Positions 5,081 through 7,500 of a stretch of DNA of 7,500 bases are shown here, piece after piece. The notes under the pieces are model-generated. The model was not told the DNA's origin. It did no database searches and saw nothing but the letters and a program-made list of their open reading frames with translations. Every line of letters starts with the position of its first letter. Position 1 is the stretch's first letter. Source of the DNA: Planctomycetaceae bacterium (GTDB lineage: Bacteria > Planctomycetota > Planctomycetia > Planctomycetales > Planctomycetaceae); assembly GCA_020426085.1 (NCBI GenBank), contig JAGQQP010000195.1:1-7500 (forward strand). The letters are read 5' to 3'. The translations under genes and the position numbers were made by a program.

Positions 5081-6028
5081 ATGTATGATCATCTGACTCT
5101 TCTCAGTGGACGAGCTCATCCGCAGCTGGCCGGAGAAATCGCAGAATATCTGGGTATTCGGCTCGCATCCGTCGAATTATCAAATTTCCCTGATGGCGAA
5201 ATCAGTCTGAAACTCAATCAGAATGTCCGTGGTCGCGACGTGTTTATCGTCCAGCCGACTTCGCCTCCTGTGAATGATAATCTGATGGAACTGCTGATTC
5301 TGATGGACGCCTGTCGGCGTGCCAGTGCAGAACGCATTACCGCCGTCATTCCCTACTTCGGATACGCCCGCCAGGACCGGAAAGACTCAGGTCGAGTGCC
5401 GATCACCTCCAAACTGGTTGCCAATCTGATCAACGAGGCGGGAGCAGATCGTGTACTGGCGATGGATCTGCACGCGGCACAGATTCAGGGCTTTTTCGAT
5501 ACCCCGGTCGACCATTTGTATGCAGCACCGATCCTCGATCGCTACTTCAGATCGTTGAACATTCCAGATAAAGACCTGGTGGTGGTCAGTCCGGATGAGG
5601 GGAGTATCAAGCGTACTCTGCAGCATAACAATAATATTGGCGGCACCCTGGCCATTGTTGATAAACGCCGCAAAAATGCGATTGAAACACAGCAGGCCAA
5701 TATCATCGGTGGGCCGATTGAGGGCAAAGTAGCATTGCTGTTTGATGACATGATTTCGACTGGCGGTTCCATCGTCGGCGCAGTAAATGTTGTCAAAGAG
5801 CAGGGGGCGAAAGAAATTTATGTGGGGGCCTCGCATGCCGTCTTCTGTGGACCCGCCATCAAGCTGCTGAGTGAAGCGCCGATCAAAGAAATCGTGGTCA
5901 CCAACAGCCTGCCGATTCCCGATCAGGATAAACTTTCCAACTTGCGAACGATTTCCATCGCACCACTGCTGGGCGAAGCCATTCGCCGTATCCATCGAAA
6001 TGAATCGGTCAGCCATCTGTTCGATTAA
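5081..6028 (+). CDS. prs: Ribose-phosphate pyrophosphokinase (PRPP synthase)
   Basis: This enzyme transfers pyrophosphate from ATP to ribose-5-phosphate to give PRPP, the precursor of purines, pyrimidines, NAD, His and Trp, and acts as a cytoplasmic hexamer in known class I enzymes. It has 315 residues, the normal class I length. Visible motifs are the N-terminal LLSGRAHPQLA start, FPDGE (36-40), the ATP loop PYFGYARQDRKDSGRVPIT (91-109), DLHAAQIQGFF (129-139) with the metal-binding His131, SPDEG (170-174), the catalytic flexible-loop VDKRR (193-197, Lys195 and Arg197), and the PRPP-binding DDMISTGGS (222-230). That loop has Ser226 where E. coli and many others have Asp (DDMIDTGGT). The ATG at 5081 matches the family's N-terminus although its ribosome site is weak. 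It follows glmU after 216 bases and precedes the 166-residue gene by 56 bases. Confidence 0.97.
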   Translation: MYDHLTLLSGRAHPQLAGEIAEYLGIRLASVELSNFPDGEISLKLNQNVRGRDVFIVQPTSPPVNDNLMELLILMDACRRASAERITAVIPYFGYARQDRKDSGRVPITSKLVANLINEAGADRVLAMDLHAAQIQGFFDTPVDHLYAAPILDRYFRSLNIPDKDLVVVSPDEGSIKRTLQHNNNIGGTLAIVDKRRKNAIETQQANIIGGPIEGKVALLFDDMISTGGSIVGAVNVVKEQGAKEIYVGASHAVFCGPAIKLLSEAPIKEIVVTNSLPIPDQDKLSNLRTISIAPLLGEAIRRIHRNESVSHLFD

Positions 6029-6037
6029 CTTCCAGCG

Positions 6038-6070
6038 TGAGTCGAAGACAGTCTGGCAGAAATCGACTCA
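6038..6070 (+). other. Intercistronic stem-loop after prs
   Basis: TGAGTCGA (6038-6045) and TCGACTCA (6063-6070) form a perfect 8-base stem around a 17-base loop, starting 9 bases after the prs stop and ending 3 bases before the AAAGGA ribosome site of the next gene. No T-run follows, so it is unlikely to terminate. It could protect the prs mRNA 3' end or tune translation of the downstream gene. Confidence 0.45.
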
Positions 6071-6084
6071 GATAAAGGACTGCT

Positions 6085-6585
6085 ATGGCTCTGCATGAAC
6101 AGGACCGCGAAGACCTGATGCGGGAAGCGACAGCATTATTTCCTCGCGCTGAATTCCAGGTTGAACAGGAACACGAGCCTCTGTTCTGGGGGCAGAAGAA
6201 AAACGGGCATTTTTCTTTCTACTTCGGCAGTGATCCCGTTTATCAGTTCGATCAGAATGCATTTCTGCGGCGTGCTTATCTCAACGGACAGCTTTACCGC
6301 ACTCAGGGGAGCACACTGGCCCGGTTGACGAGGCTGCATAATTCTACGGAATCTGTGCTCCAGCGCTATGATCTGACCGAAACAGAACTCACTGCATGTC
6401 TGCAGGTGATGGCACAACGTTTCCAGCAGTTGGAGCTCATCTGGCAGGATCCTGAGAAAGTGAAACTGGTACAGTCTCTGGCAGAATGCTCTGATTTGGA
6501 ACTACACAATCTGATCCACGATCAGATCAGGCAGGTCGTGCAACACTCAGATCAAGTGGCCCCCCGTATTCGCGGAAAACGCTGA
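6085..6585 (+). CDS. Conserved hypothetical protein, 166 residues
   Basis: The function is unknown. The ATG has AAAGGA (6074-6079) 5 bases upstream. There is no signal peptide or membrane segment, so it is probably cytoplasmic. Residues 1-20 are a charged helix (HEQDREDLMREATALF). Residues 43-75 are the most distinctive part: FSFYFGSDPVYQFD then LRRAYLNGQLYRTQG, a beta-rich core with many aromatics that looks like a small sheet with an F-G-x-D-P-x-Y turn. Residues about 88-150 are predicted helical and Gln/Leu-rich (LTETELTACLQVMAQRFQQLELIW), and the tail is basic (RIRGKR). From memory, proteins with the YFGxDPxYxF and LRRAYxxGxLYRT pattern recur as uncharacterised planctomycete proteins; this was not checked here. 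It sits between prs and an atypical dehydrogenase with short gaps, so co-transcription is likely, but the context does not give a function. Confidence 0.87.
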   Translation: MALHEQDREDLMREATALFPRAEFQVEQEHEPLFWGQKKNGHFSFYFGSDPVYQFDQNAFLRRAYLNGQLYRTQGSTLARLTRLHNSTESVLQRYDLTETELTACLQVMAQRFQQLELIWQDPEKVKLVQSLAECSDLELHNLIHDQIRQVVQHSDQVAPRIRGKR

Positions 6586-6604
6586 AACAGAAAATGGTTG
6601 AAAA

Positions 6605-7500
6605 ATGCGGAAACTGATTATCGGTTGTGGTTATGTAGGGCTGTCTGTTGCCCGGGAATGGGTGAAGCAGGGACATCAGGTCTCTGCGCTGACCCGCTCC
6701 GAAAGCAACGCACGTAAATTTACAGAATTCGGCATTCAGCCGGTACTGGGGGATATTACTCAACCGGAATCACTGCAGGACCTGCCGGAATCGGATACGG
6801 TACTCTACGCAGTCGGTTTCGATCGTACCGCCGACAAATCCCGGCGGGAGATTTATGTAACCGGTCTGGAATCTGCTCTCAAAGTCCTTAAACAGCGAAC
6901 TCAGAAAGTGATTTATCTTTCCAGCACGAGTGTTTACGGACAGACTGCGGGTGAGTGGGTTGATGAAACATCGGTCTGTGAACCGGAAAGGGAAAACGGT
7001 CAGATTTGTCTGGAGGCAGAACAGTTATTCGATCAGCACGGTTTTCTGTCCAATGCAGCGTCCCAGTCGAAAGGGGCAACCGCTGTCATTCTCAGGCTGG
7101 CGGGCATTTATGGACCGGGCAGATTGCTGGCCCGGATGGAGCAGATCAGAACCGGAGAACCGTTGGCGGGAAATCCTGATGCCTGGCTCAATCTGATTCA
7201 TCTGACTGATATCGTCCGGACAATCCTGAAGTGCGATACGGAGATTCACCTGGAAGACCGCTATCTGGTCAGCGACAGTCGTCCGATAACCCGGCGGGAG
7301 TATTACGAAACACTTGCGCGACTGTTGCAGGCACCTGAGCCCCGGTTTGACACGGCTGCTCCGGGAGAAATCGGCATGAAATCAACCCGATTCAACAGTA
7401 CCGAGCGCGCAGCAGGACTAAATAAACGCTGTGATAACAAAAGGTTACGGGAAGAGCTCGGCGTTTCATTGACCTTTCCCACCATCAGAGAAGGCTTGCC
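6605..7500 (+). CDS. YeeZ-like atypical NAD(P)-binding epimerase/dehydratase, 3' end outside window
   Basis: This is a Rossmann-fold protein of the extended/atypical short-chain dehydrogenase superfamily. 298 residues are seen, and the frame runs off the right edge close to the family's usual end. Motifs are GCGYVG (7-12) after a hydrophobic strand for the dinucleotide, SSTSVYG (106-112), RLAGIYGPGR (164-173), and LIHLTDI (197-203), as in E. coli YeeZ. The usual catalytic Tyr-x-x-x-Lys is missing. The position after the SSTSVYG strand, where YeeZ has NSGRVLEELE, reads ENGQICLEAE (130-139) here. It therefore probably binds NAD(P) without standard dehydrogenase chemistry, or uses another mechanism; the substrate is unknown. 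The ATG at 6605 begins directly at the Rossmann strand, 19 bases after the previous stop. Its ribosome site is poor (only GGTTGA nearby), which suggests coupling to translation of the 166-residue gene. Confidence 0.88.
   Translation, partial: MRKLIIGCGYVGLSVAREWVKQGHQVSALTRSESNARKFTEFGIQPVLGDITQPESLQDLPESDTVLYAVGFDRTADKSRREIYVTGLESALKVLKQRTQKVIYLSSTSVYGQTAGEWVDETSVCEPERENGQICLEAEQLFDQHGFLSNAASQSKGATAVILRLAGIYGPGRLLARMEQIRTGEPLAGNPDAWLNLIHLTDIVRTILKCDTEIHLEDRYLVSDSRPITRREYYETLARLLQAPEPRFDTAAPGEIGMKSTRFNSTERAAGLNKRCDNKRLREELGVSLTFPTIREGL

Noticed and set aside
5387..6016. 209-residue open frame on the minus strand
   Set aside because: It is fully antisense to prs, with a composition typical of a shadow frame.
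1..7500. Mobile element, CRISPR, toxin-antitoxin or defence system
   Set aside because: I found no transposase, integrase, spaced repeat array, terminal inverted repeats or paired small toxin-like genes; the content is housekeeping plus conserved hypothetical genes.

Overview
The window looks like an ordinary chromosomal segment of a planctomycete, probably a moderate-GC Gimesia- or Rubinisphaera-like member. This is an inference from three things. The first is a secreted WPQFRG-type PQQ-like beta-propeller protein. The second is two small proteins (79 and 166 residues) that I recall, from memory only, as planctomycete conserved hypotheticals. The third is a secreted protein with a Pro/Gly/Tyr-rich linker and a beta-rich, Phe-terminated C-terminal domain. 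No rRNA or other marker gene confirms the lineage.

Layout. Positions 1-1684 read on the minus strand: gpsA (glycerol-3-phosphate dehydrogenase) followed by the 5' two-fifths or so of a PQQ-like repeat protein that runs off the left edge. Positions 1685-2049 form a divergent intergenic region with a plausible minus-strand promoter and two palindromes. Everything from 2050 onward reads on the plus strand. It holds a 79-residue conserved small protein, a long non-coding stretch (2290-2859) with short repeats and hairpins, a secreted beta-rich protein, a stand-alone GlmU-type uridylyltransferase, prs (PRPP synthase), a 166-residue hypothetical protein, and a YeeZ-like atypical short-chain dehydrogenase that reaches the right edge and is nearly complete.

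How the genes fit together. The glmU-prs pair is a known neighbourhood (compare gcaD-prs in Bacillus). The first enzyme activates GlcNAc-1-phosphate to UDP-GlcNAc, and the second makes PRPP for nucleotide, His and Trp synthesis. Here they are separated by 216 bases containing a terminator-like hairpin and a 12-base palindrome, so they may not share a simple transcript. prs, the 166-residue gene and the dehydrogenase gene are spaced 56 and 19 bases apart and probably form one transcription unit. gpsA supplies sn-glycerol-3-phosphate for phospholipids.

I found no mobile element, CRISPR array, tRNA or rRNA, phage gene or defence cassette, and no clear candidate for a new multi-gene system. The most notable points are the GlmU that lacks its acetyltransferase half, the structured leader before prs, the uncharacterised conserved small proteins, and the non-coding region before the secreted protein.
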